A DNA stretch of 64,000 bases from Sesamum alatum (GCA_034509735.1 JACGWO010000006.1:34651141-34715140), one strand, 5' to 3'; shown: positions 48,501-60,337, counted from the first letter of the stretch. Translations and numbers: made by a program. The notes: generated from the sequence alone by a model not told the origin.

Positions 48501-50237
48501 CCTGTCAGAAGAACTTAATTGTTTACAACAAAGGTGGGTGGAAGGAGGGGTATCCTACACAAGGACTGGTCAGACAGGTAAAATTGAAATCAGTACATTA
48601 ATGAGCTTCCCACAAAATGAACATAAAACACTTATCATCATTGGATATTGAATCATTTATTCCAATCCAGAAGCAAGACAAGAAAATCATGAAGATCATG
48701 TCAGATCTCCTAATCCCATTGTCAAAACAGTTAAATCTACTATTTATGCGAAGGTATTCTCAAAGCTTCAAATATGGGACGAATAATGGAAATTCACTAT
48801 GCAATGTCCTTCATAATGCACTTGATTTACTTTAAAATCATTTGAGGCAATAAGAACATAATGTTTAAGGCAAGGAGTACATTGGTCCTTACTCCTTAAA
48901 TTGGGCAGAAACTGACTATGGCAATGTATTACTACAGACAGAGGCACACCTTTAATTGTAGCCTTTTATGGCTAAACTCATAGTACATAAAATTTATTTC
49001 ATAGATTACAGTGATAACAGAGACTAACTTCAATTTTCTCACCCTAATTAAGTATGCAATACTTAAGTTTGTAAAGCAAGAAATGATGATTATCAGATCC
49101 GCATTTTGTACCTATAAGGCATGAACTGGGCAACAAGGGCAAAAGTATCCGTTTTCCATTGCATAATTGACATTTGGAAAGGGTGAATTAAGTTGTTTAC
49201 TCCCGAGCAATATTAATCAATATCAGATATGGAAATCAACAAGGCAAGCAATGTGCAGAGAATATAACAGCCTAAAGTATCTTAGTAAGCTCATCACAGC
49301 AATGAAACTCATATCTTGATCTAATTTTTTCCATTGATGCAACAACCTTGTTCTGATACTTAAAAAAGATAATTCGTTCTAATTGGAAATCACTTAAAAT
49401 CTTTTAGGGATAAATGACATGTAAGACACATACCAATTCAAGCCCAGATATGACTATAAAAACAATCCTTAACTTCATCCTACAAGCATTTCAATGGCAA
49501 AAACGATATCTTTGAACATATTGTACCTGTTCAGGCGAAAGGTCACGCTCGCCATGAAAAACAACCACCTTTAAACACTCGGTGAATCCCAAATCATATA
49601 CCCTCACCATAGCATCAAAAACCACCAGACCAACCAAAGCATTCTCCGGCAATCGCGTAATTGTGTGTAGCAACTCCCTCTTCAGTGCTTCCAGCTCCTC
49701 CGGTGACGAGCAACCATCCACAACAAACACAAATGCTGGTCCAACTGCAGCTCCCACCCCAGCCCAATCCAAACCTGAACCCGAGCCGGAATAGGCAGAC
49801 ACACTCGAGAACGAACTACTATTTGACCTCAACCCGGACAGCCCACTAGGACTTCTTACCAGGCCCGAAGCCAAACCCGAAGCCGGACCCGTCCCTAGAT
49901 GATATTCAACGGTACTGTAAGTGGGAAAAAGCTCTGCAGGGATATTGTTTTCATTTATATGAGCATACGATCTCGGAAAGGGATTTTTCCGATAGCAAAA
50001 CGAGCAAACCCAGATTTTGGATACGTAATCTACGCGAGAGTAGGGGTTCAACACGGCGGCGCATTGAGAGCAATTCAGGGGTTCGTAAGGGAGGATAGGC
50101 AGCTCGCTGAATGGCGTTAAGGGAGTGCACATAATCGACAGTGGAACCACCAGCGATGCAACTTCGGGCTTGGAAACGGGCCATGAATGCCATGACCAAC
50201 GCAAACCCTCGATCCCTTCCAATTCGGAGAAATCCAT
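45587..50237 (-). CDS. COPII coat protein SEC23
   Basis: Two exons, 50237-49527 and 47242-45587, separated by a 2.3-kb intron, giving 788 residues. SEC23 is the GTPase-activating subunit of the inner COPII coat and acts with SAR1 and SEC24 in ER-to-Golgi export. The zinc finger is complete (C56, C59, C78, C81). The trunk begins near [14 protein letters not shown]. Helical and gelsolin-like parts follow ([36 protein letters not shown]). The start at [16 protein letters not shown] matches family starts; the upstream open frame has no ATG. A Ser/Gly-rich insert (about residues 115-166) separates zinc finger and trunk. Having one coding intron differs from the many-exon SEC23 genes I know, so this may belong to the intron-poor SEC23 branch. 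The intron holds no recognised gene. Confidence 0.93.
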
Positions 50238-51012
50238 TGACAAAATCAGGTGAATTTCATCAGGATTCGGGGAATCGATGAATCCCAATCCAGATTAAGG
50301 GTTAGGGATTTCCTGATTGTGGGGATTTCATGATGTTTTCAGAAATTGAGGGTTTAATTTATGAGATTACAACCTTTTGAAATTGGTGTCAGCCGGCAAA
50401 GATGATTGATACCATACCGGAGATTGAAGGGTGAAAGAAACTGGGGAATAAAGCAGAACTCGGAAAAGTTCTGCGGCGACTGTGCATCACGTGCTGAGTC
50501 ACGTGACCAAGAAAGCCATCGATAGAAATAAAGTTTGGAGATGGTTTTGGATTTGATTTTATAGGATTTCATGAAAAAAATTAAATTTTGAATTTTGAAA
50601 ATTATTTTAAGTTTATTTTTTATGTCGATTTAATATGGTTTAAATAAAAATTGAATTTAAATTTCGAAGGGTTTGAAAGTTATATTACAGATCGTGATGG
50701 ATGTTTGGTATTATTTTTTCAAAGTAATTGAGAATTATAACGAATTAAAAAAGACAAAATTATTATAAATACTAGCCGTCGTGGCACGCCGTTCCTACTT
50801 GCATATATATAAAATAATATTACACGCTTTAAATTTATTAAATATAAGAAATATATATATGTATATATATAAATCAACACATTATATTTAAAAAAAAGAA
50901 AAAAAATTAACTTTAGGGGTATTATCGACAAAATCAAAAATTAGTGTCACGGTGTCATAAACTGATAATTGTGAATGAGAAATGCCTTTCCTTTATATAT
51001 TAGTATAGATTA
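50238..51012. other. Upstream flank of SEC23 gene
   Basis: 5' UTR and promoter side of the minus-strand gene, then AT-rich DNA. A CACGTG-type element occurs near 50499 (ATCACGTGCTG) and another CACGTG at about 50513 (AGTCACGTGACC). No gene. Confidence 0.4.
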
Positions 51013-51422
51013 GGGTAAGTTACAGTCACCTCCCCTGAGGTTCGTTATAATTACGAATATCCTCTCGTCGTTTGAAAAATTACAAATACCCCCCGAGGTT
51101 TGTAATTTTTAACCAAATGCCTTAAATTGACTATTTTGCCCTTGATTTTCTTTATTAAATTATAGAAAAATCAGCCGAGGTAAATTGTATTATTATTCCT
51201 TTGTGTAAAAATTTAAGAAACTTCTCCCTACACATCGTCATCCAAGAAAATTAATAAAATTAAAAAATTAAATAAAATGCATAAGGACATTTGGCCAGTT
51301 TTATAAAAATGGGTTATTTATTAGATATTTACAAACTTCAGAGGGATATTTATAATTTTTCAAACAATAAGAAGGTATTTGTAATTAAACCAAACCTCAG
51401 GAAAGCTAGCTGTAATTTACCC
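51013..51422. repeat. Family I foldback MITE, copy B
   Basis: Starts GGGTAAGTTACAGTCACC and ends AGCTGTAATTTACCC, with the family's AATTACAAATACCCCC and CCTGAGGTTTGTAA phrases. Flanking 9-mers TATAGATTA (left) and TAAATATTA (right) agree at 7 of 9 positions, consistent with an aged 9-bp target duplication. Confidence 0.75.
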
Positions 51423-52106
51423 TAAATATTAAGTGGAAACTTTTGATAGTGGTTAAAGAATAATGACAATAAATAATATATGATATTATTTTCTTAAAAG
51501 ATGAAAAAAAAATTATTGTGGATATAATATGTTGATATTATATAATTTTATAAGTATAAAACAATATAAAAGGAGATGAGAGGGTATAGTGTACCCTGAT
51601 TTTAGATGATTTATAGTAGGAATACCTCTATTCCTAAATACGTAAAAATGAGTTAAATTCATTCTACACTTAGTATTAGTATACTAATTGCATGAATGGT
51701 TGTCGCATATAAATAATGACATCTACAATATCGTCTAATATATTCGGTTGGGCTTCATCGATTGATTTATCTCGCCCGATTCATGTTTACTTCATAATTG
51801 TCGAGTTTTGTAATTAACACACGATCTCATAATGACTCAGAGATTAGAATGGACTACATACCCTAAATGAGGGGATGGAATATGTATTTACCATATAATT
51901 CAACTTTTTTTCACTTTGTGAATGAAATAATATTTTGTCCTTAATTTTTAAAATAATTTATGGATTATGCCATTTATCCAATTCTTCCAAAGCAATATAT
52001 TTGAACATGTATTCATTTACAAATAAATATGATATAATTATTATTAAATAGTTCTACTGCACATTTGATAGGAAAATGTAACATAACAATTGGTGATATA
52101 TATATC
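51423..52106. other. AT-rich spacer
   Basis: No gene or named repeat seen between two MITE copies. Confidence 0.3.
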
Positions 52107-52966
52107 GGGTAAATTACATCTACCTCTCCTAAGGTTTGGTACAATTACAAATACCTTATCGTTGTTTGAAAAATTACAAATACCTTCTGAGGTTTGTAAT
52201 TTTTAACCAAAGGCCTGAAACTAACCATTTTGTCCTTGAATTTTTTATTAAAATTAGGATAAATTACATCTACCTCCCCTGAGGTTTGACACAATTACAA
52301 ATACCCCCTCGTTGTTTGAAAAATTACAAATACCCCCCTGAGGTTTGTAATTTTCAACCAAAGACCTGAAATTGACCATTTTGCCCTTGATTTTTTTTTT
52401 GTTAAATTATAGAAAAATCAGCTGAGGCAATTTGCATTATTAACTCCTCTGTGTAAAAAACTTAAGAACATTTCCCTGCACATTATAGTCCAAAAAAATT
52501 CAAATAATTTTAAAAATGAAATAAAATGCATAAGGGCATTTTGGTCAGTTCACCCATAAAAATGGAGGGAAATGAGTTATTTGTTAGACAGTTACAAACC
52601 TCAGGGGGTATTTGTAATTTTTCAAACAATGAGGAGGTATTTGTAATTATGCCAAACCTCAGGGAGGTAGATGTAATTTACCCTTAAAATTATAGAAAAA
52701 TCGACCAAGCAAATTGCATTATTGCTTCTCTGTGTAAAAAACTTAAGAGACCTTACCCTGCACATTATAATCCAATAAAAATTTAAAAATTAAATAAAAA
52801 TAATTCAGTGCATAAGGGCATTTTGGTCAGTTCACCCATAAAAATATATGGAAATGGGTTATTTGTTGGACGGTTACAAACCTCAAGGGGGTATTTGTAA
52901 TTTTTCAAACAACGAGGGGGTATTTATAGTTATGCCAAACCTCACGGGAGATAGATCTAATTTACC
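52107..52966. repeat. Family I foldback MITE, copy C, interrupted by copy D
   Basis: The outer element is in two parts, 52107-52256 and 52684-52966. Its left arm starts GGGTAAATTACATCTACC and its right arm ends GATCTAATTTACC. Removing the inner element and one target duplication restores a normal-length family member. Confidence 0.8.
52257..52683. mobile_element. Family I foldback MITE, copy D, nested, with 9-bp target duplication
   Basis: 427 bp, starting GGATAAATTACATCTACC and ending GTAGATGTAATTTACCC, with long inverted arms. It is flanked by the perfect 9-bp repeat TTAAAATTA (52248-52256 and 52684-52692). A 9-bp duplication is typical of Mutator-like elements. It lies inside copy C of the same family and is the best preserved copy in the window. 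Confidence 0.88.
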
Positions 52967-53202
52967 TTTTATATATATATATATATATAATATATATATA
53001 TAAAGAAAAATGAAAGTTGCATTGCATTTGCAACTCATGGGCTTCACCTTAACCTCCTCTTGGGCTGAAAAATTAAACTATCACGAACTACACGAAAAGT
53101 ATTCGGCCCCATTTCTAATCGGCCCGTTTTTGAACTCATATCTTTTTAACAATAGAAATATCATAATCTGGGGCATTTGGTTTTATTTTTAATTTTTAAT
53201 GT

Positions 53203-53341
53203 AGGAGCGAATTCCGGGCGAATATAAAGATACAAGTTATACTTTCGAATGAAAGACAATTCTAAATCCGTTTTGTCTACGAACAAGAAAGCTATAAGTA
53301 ATGCAACTATGAATCTCATGGAGAGTTTGATCCTGGTTCAG
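53203..53341 (+). other. Nuclear plastid DNA: rrn16 upstream region and first bases of 16S rRNA
   Basis: GGAGCGAATTCCGGGCGAAT, ACAAGTTATACTTT, AATGAAAGACAATTC, TTTGTCTACGAACAAG and ATAAGTAATGCAACTATG follow in the order of the plastid rrn16 leader. Then comes CTCATGGAGAGTTTGATCC, the start of 16S rRNA. Homology stops soon after GATCCTGGTTCAG. Several point changes mark it as an old transfer (NUPT). Confidence 0.8.
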
Positions 53342-54074
53342 GGTGTGCCTTAAGTTGAGGAGAGTTGTTCACAAGCAGTGGTTATGAGCTCTTTCTTGTT
53401 CTGGTTCAGAAGAGGTAATTCCTTCAGTTGAGGAAGACGACGAGGACACTCCCACAGTTGGAGATTGCTCACTCATCTGCCTTTAGGCAGGTGGTTATCG
53501 ACTTTTTCGCAAGCATCACAACGGCCCTCGAAAGTCACGACAGCTTGCTCGAGAAGGTAGAAAGGACCATAGATGATATAACTCCAATCATAGTGGAAAG
53601 ACGAGCTCAGGTCAAAAGTCTCGAGCAATAGGTTAGGTCATCACTTGAGGCTCTTCGTCAATGAGGCTCTCCCGTAGAAGGACAACAAAATTTTTCTCTT
53701 CCATAAGAGTCTAGAAGGAGATGCCGCAATGTGGGTTGGGAGTCAGGGAGTTCACCCCTCCGGCATGGACCAAGGGCAAGTCGGAGGGTTCCGCCTCCAA
53801 TGCCTCATAAGCTTGGTTGCAAGGGACAGGCTTGCTGTGGCGTTTTCGGTGGCTCTCGAGCCAAACCCCTTCTGGCGTTCAGCTCTCGACTGTGAAACGA
53901 ACCCTTTCGAGTCCATTCCTTGTCCCCTGTCGTTGCTGGAGAAGCTATCCTGGCCTTACAGTCCGGTCAGTAAACACAGAATAGAAATTCCATCAGGACT
54001 AGATAGTCAATCTAATACGATGAAAAATGTACTTAATAATATAATGGGATTTTTTCATAAATGGGAAATTCAAA
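53342..54074 (+). other. Probable organelle-derived or chimeric segment of unknown exact origin
   Basis: More GC-rich than its surroundings and placed between two plastid fragments. It contains short open stretches at 53428-53631 (67 residues) and 53729-54094 (121 residues). I recognise no protein. The part from about 53975 onward (ATTCCATCAGGACTAGATAG to ATAAATGGGAAATTC) leads directly into rpoB and could be plastid sequence upstream of it. Confidence 0.4.
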
Positions 54075-54242
54075 ATGCTCGGGGATGCAAATGAGGCAAT
54101 GTCTACAATACCTAGATTTAATCATATCTAATTTGAAGGATTTGTAGGTTCATTGATCAGGATTTGACAGAAGAACTTTGTAAGTTTTCGAAAATTGAAG
54201 ATACAGAGCATGAAATCGAATTTCAATTATTTGTGGATTTTT
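54075..54242 (+). pseudogene. rpoB: Plastid rpoB 5' fragment in nuclear DNA
   Basis: Starts ATGCTCGGGGATGCAAATG and continues with codons for STIP, FEGF, LTEEL, KIEDT and EIEFQLF, the N-terminus of plastid RNA polymerase beta subunit. It is broken by a TAA within about 20 codons, by a frameshift near 54148 and by several substitutions. It ends after about 55 codons. It is a degraded NUPT fragment, not a gene. Confidence 0.8.
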
Positions 54243-55367
54243 CAATAAAATAAAAATATGTTAGTTTTTGTAAATGAAACTATATTTGGATTATATATTT
54301 TTGAACCTAGGTTCATAGGCATAAGAAAAATTAGAATATGTTTGGATTTGATTTATTATATAGTTATTCATTGTATTTTGAATATATGGTATAATATTAA
54401 TTTTATTTTTTCAAAAGTCAACATGGCATGACAACATGTCATGTCATGTCATATTATATCATGTCATCTTTTACTTGCAACCGTAGGTGAGCCAATTGAT
54501 TGATTTATTTTTGCAGGCCTATGTATAGCTAAAGACATAGACATGACGAGGTTTAGAAGGGTGGTTTGAGAAATATGTTTTCAGTAGACCTAATAGGCGC
54601 TGCAAATTTTCATTAGAAATGGATTTTTTTTTTCAATGGGATTAGTCTAAACAAATTAACAAGCTTTCAAAATGTTAAAATAGTGTAAAATTAAAAATTA
54701 GCGTTTAAAAATAAAATCAAACGCCCCACAAATCTCTAACAATCTGTTTCTTGAACTGACATCACATCTTCTTTTTATGGGATAGATCTTGGGTTCAAAC
54801 ATAACCCAAGTTCCTCAATTGCATTGTATTTTCGAAGTGAAAGTGATAAATATTATTAATTGAAGTAAATCAATATCAATCAGTCCTATCGAATATCAAT
54901 ATTTAAAAGAGACAATTACAACAATCATATCCTAATCTATAATATAATATAAATTAAATCTAAACAGCTCTTACCATTACAATATAAAGATAAGTCATAA
55001 TAATATCAATAATAATCACAATTTTTTTCCCTTGAGATGAGATGAGAATTAAAACTTTGTTTAGATACAGTTTCTAATCAATTACTCGACTAATTTTTTA
55101 AAGTAAATTATTAGACTACAATTAATTAGTTCAACTGGGATTTATTAATTCTCCAATTATTTATACAAAAGACAACCTCCTCGAAATACATAATTTTGTG
55201 ATCCAAGACCAATTTCTTGCTAACTTCCGACATGCATTAATTTCATTGACCAGAAATTAATGCTCAGAAGTAGTAATTAAAATGTTCCCATTTTTCTTTA
55301 ATAATATTTCTTGAAATAGAGAGTTCAAATACGATTGACCTAAGTTTAAATACATATAAAAATTAAA
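54243..55367. other. AT-rich intergenic region
   Basis: No gene. A short palindrome around 54793-54815 (CTTGGGTT ... AACCCAAG) sits next to a B-box-like GGGTTCAAA and may be a SINE remnant. A run of ATGTC repeats lies near 54435-54465. Confidence 0.35.
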
Positions 55368-55914
55368 GGGATAATTACACGATCATTCTTTGAGAGTTGG
55401 TGTAATTATATATAAACTCTTATAGTTTGAAAAAATTACGTTTAGTACTCTTAAAGTTTGTTTCCATCCAATAAATAGATTCACTTGTTAGTCAAAATTC
55501 ACTCAATTTACTGATATTAGCAAAAATAAAATAAAATAAATGAAAATTCATATTTAGCCAAATTAACTTATTACTGACTTATTGCAGGTTAAATAAATAT
55601 TTTTTGATCAAATTACCCTTATACATCTTCACATGCTAATGCATGTGAGGAAGTACATTTCACCTTGATAAGGGTAGTTCGATCATAAAAGATTTGTTTG
55701 ACCTATAATAAGTTAGTGATATATCAATTTGGGGGTAAATATGAATGTTCATTAAACAGGTTTGCTAATATCAAGAAATCTCCTGAATTTTGACAAATAA
55801 CGGGATCTATTTGTTAGACGAAAATAAGATATTAAATCTAATTAATTTCTCAAATTATAGAAAGTTTACGTATAAACATACCAAACTTCAGGAGCGAGCA
55901 GTGTAATTATTCCT
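55368..55914. repeat. Family II foldback MITE, best copy
   Basis: 547 bp. The left end GGGATAATTACAC and complement of the right end AGGAATAATTACAC are inverted. Inner arms are also complementary (TTGATCAAATTACCCTTAT against ATAAGGGTAGTTCGATCA), meeting at a palindromic centre near 55650 (CACATGCTAATGCATGTG). No ORF. Confidence 0.7.
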
Positions 55915-56685
55915 AATTTAAACTATCCTAGAAAACCTTATAATACTAAAAAAAGGGAATTAAAATTGTATGAAACATGCATGTGCTTGCAAGTCCCAAC
56001 CACCATTACTATAAGCATTGATACAAATTTCCAACACATCCAAGTTGACTAACATTTATCTGCCAGACAAATAAATATCCAATCATTCAAATAAAATATT
56101 TATTTAATAAAATTCCAATTTAAAATTGTAATAAATGTAGGTACATGATTAAGAAATATTAATGCAAGGAATAGTCCCATGAACATGCACATGGCCTTGT
56201 TCCCCTCAGCCCTCAACTTGGGGGACTAGAATAATCAAGAAACAGTAATTTCTCAATAATTAATAAATTAAATAAATAAACATCAAGATATGAAGAATCT
56301 TGAGAGGAATTAATTAATAAAACATGCAATCATATTATTTTATTTTAGGAAAAAGAAGAAGACACAAACACAACTGTGACAGCGAGGCCAAATGTATGAA
56401 TATTAATAATTATTAAGCAAGCCGAACAATTAATTAATTAAAAGTCGTAATAATAATAAGATAACAAACCAGACGACAACATATTCGAGGTACTGCATTT
56501 TGCTTCTTGTCCAATACAAATATAATGTCCCAAGATTTTTCATATCTATATATACTGTAAAACAAAATACAGACACAGTCACGAAAAACCCGGAAAAAAT
56601 AAAATTAAAAAAAAAAAGAAAATCGAACACCCGTAGAAACAACATCAAACCAAGTTGTTCACAACATACATATTACAGAATTCCA
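55915..56685. other. 3' flank of Aux/IAA gene
   Basis: AT-rich; the right part is probably the 3' UTR of the minus-strand Aux/IAA gene. No other gene. Confidence 0.35.
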
Positions 56686-58041
56686 TCAGATCCTGCTCTT
56701 GCATTTCTCCATGGCTCTTGGTGCTGAATTTCACAAAATTAAATTAAAAAAATCAATAGTAATTAAATTAATACGTATGAATTTTGCGTGTAATATTTAT
56801 AATTAAAAGAAACACGATTTTTTTTTTTTTACCTAGGCCAATCGCTTCAGATCCTTTCATAATGCGAAGGCGCTTGCATGAATCAACGAACATCCTGTGC
56901 ATAATTATAAATCATGATAATAATTAGTTATAATTGAATTATTTATTTATTTTATTAAAATATTATTCGGTATATATATAAATAAATTAAATTAAATTAA
57001 ATATAGATATAAAAACTTACTCCCATGGTACATCCCCCACGAGCATCCAGTCCCCATCCTTATCTTCGTAAGTGGGCACATATTCAGAACTGTTCAACAG
57101 ATCCATCAATTTGCTCTCATTCATGAAATCTATCATTCCTTGGGTCCCATAGTTACCTATTTAATTTCAATAATTATTCACAATTTATTACAATTATATA
57201 ATTAATGTTCAAAAAATAAATATAACCATCATGATCATATATATATATATTATAGATGGAATTTAATAAGAGTCGTAAATTATTACCCATGGTGAAAGAA
57301 CTGAACATTTTGGCTAAGGCATCGGAGAGTTCTTGATAGCTCTTGTACATTTTCAGGTCGACTTTACGGAGATAGGGCGCCCCATCCATCGACACCTTCA
57401 CAAAGGCGGCCGTGGGGCTGCTGCATGCCGCCTTCTCCGCCTCCTCGTCCGAGCACTTCTGGTGGGCCATGACGATGTTCTTTCGGAACGATCGCACTGG
57501 CGGCCATCCCACCACTTGTGCCCTAAAAATACATATATGTTGTAATAAGTAATTATGTGGTCAGTATATTACACTTATCGTCTACAGTATAAGAAATTTG
57601 CGTGCAATTACAATATGGTTGGTTATATCTTATGAGGTTCGATTAAATCTAGTTTGAATAACGTATATAAACATGCATACATTATATATGTATGTAAAAT
57701 ATACACACACATACACATGATTGTGTGTGTATATGTATATGTATAACCGTATGAGGAGCGTATATATATACGTACTTGGCTGGTGGCTTGACTGGATCCT
57801 TGGGAGGAAGCACAGGGTTTTCCATGGCTGAGGTTTTCAAGTTTTCCTTCAGATCTGATTCGTTGGGTTGAAGGTTGAGTTTCAGATCAACGGTCTCAGA
57901 GAAGCCTCTTTTCCCGGTAATCTTGACGGAATCAGTTTCAGCGCCGCCGCCGCCAGGCAGGCCGAGGCAGAGCTCAGTTTCTTTCAGATTCAGGCCGTGC
58001 TCCTCCGCCAGCAACCCCCCCATTTTCCGGCCAACTTCCAT
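56686..58041 (-). CDS. Aux/IAA auxin-response repressor, IAA7/14/17-like
   Basis: Five exons: 58041-57776, 57522-57287, 57156-57021, 56894-56833 and 56723-56686. All are GT-AG and in frame, giving 245 residues. It is a nuclear repressor that binds ARF transcription factors and is degraded through TIR1/AFB when auxin is present. Domain I has the EAR motif LCLGL at residues 24-28 (TPL co-repressor contact). [14 protein letters not shown] follows at 44-57. Domain II holds the degron [10 protein letters not shown] at 91-100, complete and unmutated. The PB1 region has [25 protein letters not shown], and the OPCA motif around [14 protein letters not shown]. It ends [14 protein letters not shown] with a basic NLS. 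The ATG at 58041 (MEVGRKMGG) is the first in a leader open further upstream without ATG. Confidence 0.95.
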
Positions 58042-58136
58042 GGAAAATCTTAAGCTGAAAAACCCTCGTTTTCGTCGTCGTCGATCTTCTTCTTCTTCCT
58101 CCTCTACTAGTTCTTGATGATTATGGAGAAACAAAG

Positions 58137-58165
58137 TGTGTGTTTGTGTGTGTTGTGTGTGTTTG
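58137..58165 (-). repeat. TG-rich microsatellite in Aux/IAA leader
   Basis: Imperfect GT repeat (GTGTGTTTGTGTGTGTTG) just upstream of the start codon on the minus-strand gene, within the probable 5' UTR. Confidence 0.6.
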
Positions 58166-58210
58166 TGCAATAATAATATCAAAGGGGAGCAATATGTATA
58201 AGTTTGAAGT

Positions 58211-58271
58211 ACATATATACCAATGGATGCATTGGTCTATCAATTATCGACGGATAGCGTGCTGACACGTG
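58211..58271 (-). promoter_or_regulatory. Candidate Aux/IAA core promoter with G-box
   Basis: On the gene strand a TATA-like GTATATATGT lies at 58220-58211, about 170 bases upstream of the ATG. A CACGTG G-box in the context CCACGTGTC lies at 58271-58266, roughly 50 bases further up. No clear TGTCTC auxin-response element was noticed close by. The transcription start is inferred, not shown. Confidence 0.45.
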
Positions 58272-60293
58272 GAAAATGTATATTATATATTGATCTTCTG
58301 GGATCAAGAGCTAGCATGTTACTAAAATAATTAAAGTTATTTTCTTTATTTAAAAATAAATTAATTAATTAAAGGGTCCTAACCCAAAGTTTTTTTTTTT
58401 AATATGATGGATTAATAATTTATCCATTTGTTAATTAATGGTTCAAGTGGATGTTTATTTTAATGGCAAATGAATTAAAAAATATATGGGAATGGCATGA
58501 TTAGGGGAAGCAATTAATGGATGTGGTCCATGAAAACCCATGATCATTAATTCATTTTTTTATTCCAAAATAATGAAAATATTAATCTTATATATATTTG
58601 CATTAAAGTTTGAAAATATTATAATTAAAATGGGCCTGTTTGTTTGTATTTTAATTTCTAATTTTAAGTTTTTGAAACAATAATTAAAATGAAAATATGT
58701 TTGTTTATACGTATTATAATTAGAAATATATTAATTAATTTGACAACACAATCTCATTAACTAATTCAAACATATTCATTCATAGAAAAATTTATACAAA
58801 ATTATAAATACATTTTTCTCACTGAAAATTGAAAATTAAAAATGAAAATGTGTTATTTCCTGATATAGCAATTACTATATGTTACTGATGTGGTAAAAAG
58901 AATTCATACTTATAGCCAAAGTTACTTGGAAATTATGTTCGAGTATGATATATATATATATAGTGTTGACTGAATTTAAAATTTGGTTATCACATTATGA
59001 AAATTATGTAATTAAGGGGTTCTTAAATGGAAATAAATTAAATTTTATAAAAGAGTTTGAAACTATATAATCTTCTTATTGATAGCTTATTAATTAATAA
59101 GTCTTCTTGGGACATATTGATTTCTTAATTGAGTTTAGGGAAATTAATTTCATTTACAGTCCATAATATATATAGGCTTCGTTTGGTTTATGTGATAGGA
59201 TTGTTTGATTTATGTGATAGGATTATGTATGATGAAATTGGATGAGATGAAAAATAAAATAATAATTGATCTCATCATCCATTATATAATGTTTGGTTTG
59301 ACGTATTGTGCATGCGATATCCTATGTGATGATATAATATGGTATTTGATTGAAATAATTACAAAGTATGATTAAATGTAAAATTAAAGACTGATCGTTA
59401 AGGGTATCATTTTTAAATTTTGTTTATCTTAACATTGTAGCTTGTGAATAATTAACAAAATAAAAATAAAAACCTCTCAGTATCTATTGAAACATACTTT
59501 AAAATAATAATCCTTGTGGAATATTTCTTTCTTTCTTTTTTTTCTACATTCATGTGAAACATAAGTCCAAAATAACCATTCAATAATAAAAAATAAAAAA
59601 AAAGAGAAGGAAAGTTAATTTTTAAAAAATTTAAAAAAATGTGGCAAAAAAAGTTCTACTTTTTAAAATTTAATAACTAATCAAAACTCAAATATTTTTC
59701 AAAAGTCCAAAAAAATGAGGTAATTTTTTTATTATAATTTATCATTAAATTATTATAATTTGAAGTACATTCTTTTAAGCATACATGTATTTCACAAATA
59801 ATGATATATAAAGATGAAAATTTTCAATTCTACGTCAGACTAATCGATGGGACAGTGTATCGATCCCATTTCAGTATCCCATAAATTATAATTGCTAAGA
59901 TCGAACTCGATATTAATTTCGAGCTCTAATAATATAAATCAAATTCGTAATTATGTATGATAAGCATTCTTATAAGTGTGAAAGCATTAATAATTAAATG
60001 GAGAAATGGACGAAAATGGCTGCCTTCCAATCTTCTACATCTCCTCCTCCCCACCATAAATGGGGTCGGCTGCATGTTGGAGGGAACATCTCAGAGGCGC
60101 AATTAACCCAACTTGTATCTATCTATATATATATATTTACATATATATATATATATATACATGCATAAACACACACACAGACCCACATGTGTGTGTGTTT
60201 TGGAGAAGAGATTCTTCGAGGAAGCTGCTCACCAGCCATTGTGCATATGCGCACACATGAACAAATCATTCATGCATTGCAATTGTTTTCACA
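58272..60293. other. AT-rich intergenic region with possible MITE
   Basis: No gene. 59176-59345 resembles a hAT/PIF-type MITE: it starts GGCTTCGTTTGGTTTATGTG, repeats TTATGTGATAGGATT twice, and has GATATCCTATGTGATGA near the right end in partial inverse. 58630-58850 also begins with a MITE-like GGGCCTGTTTGTTTG. Ends are not defined. Confidence 0.35.

Positions 60294-60337
<44 letters not shown>

Noticed and set aside
53326..53341. Functional 16S rRNA gene
   Set aside because: Only the first few bases of 16S follow the plastid leader; the remaining 1.4 kb is absent.
58042..58182. Extended N-terminus of the Aux/IAA protein
   Set aside because: The upstream open frame has no ATG and encodes a His/Glu-rich stretch unlike any family member; it is 5' UTR.
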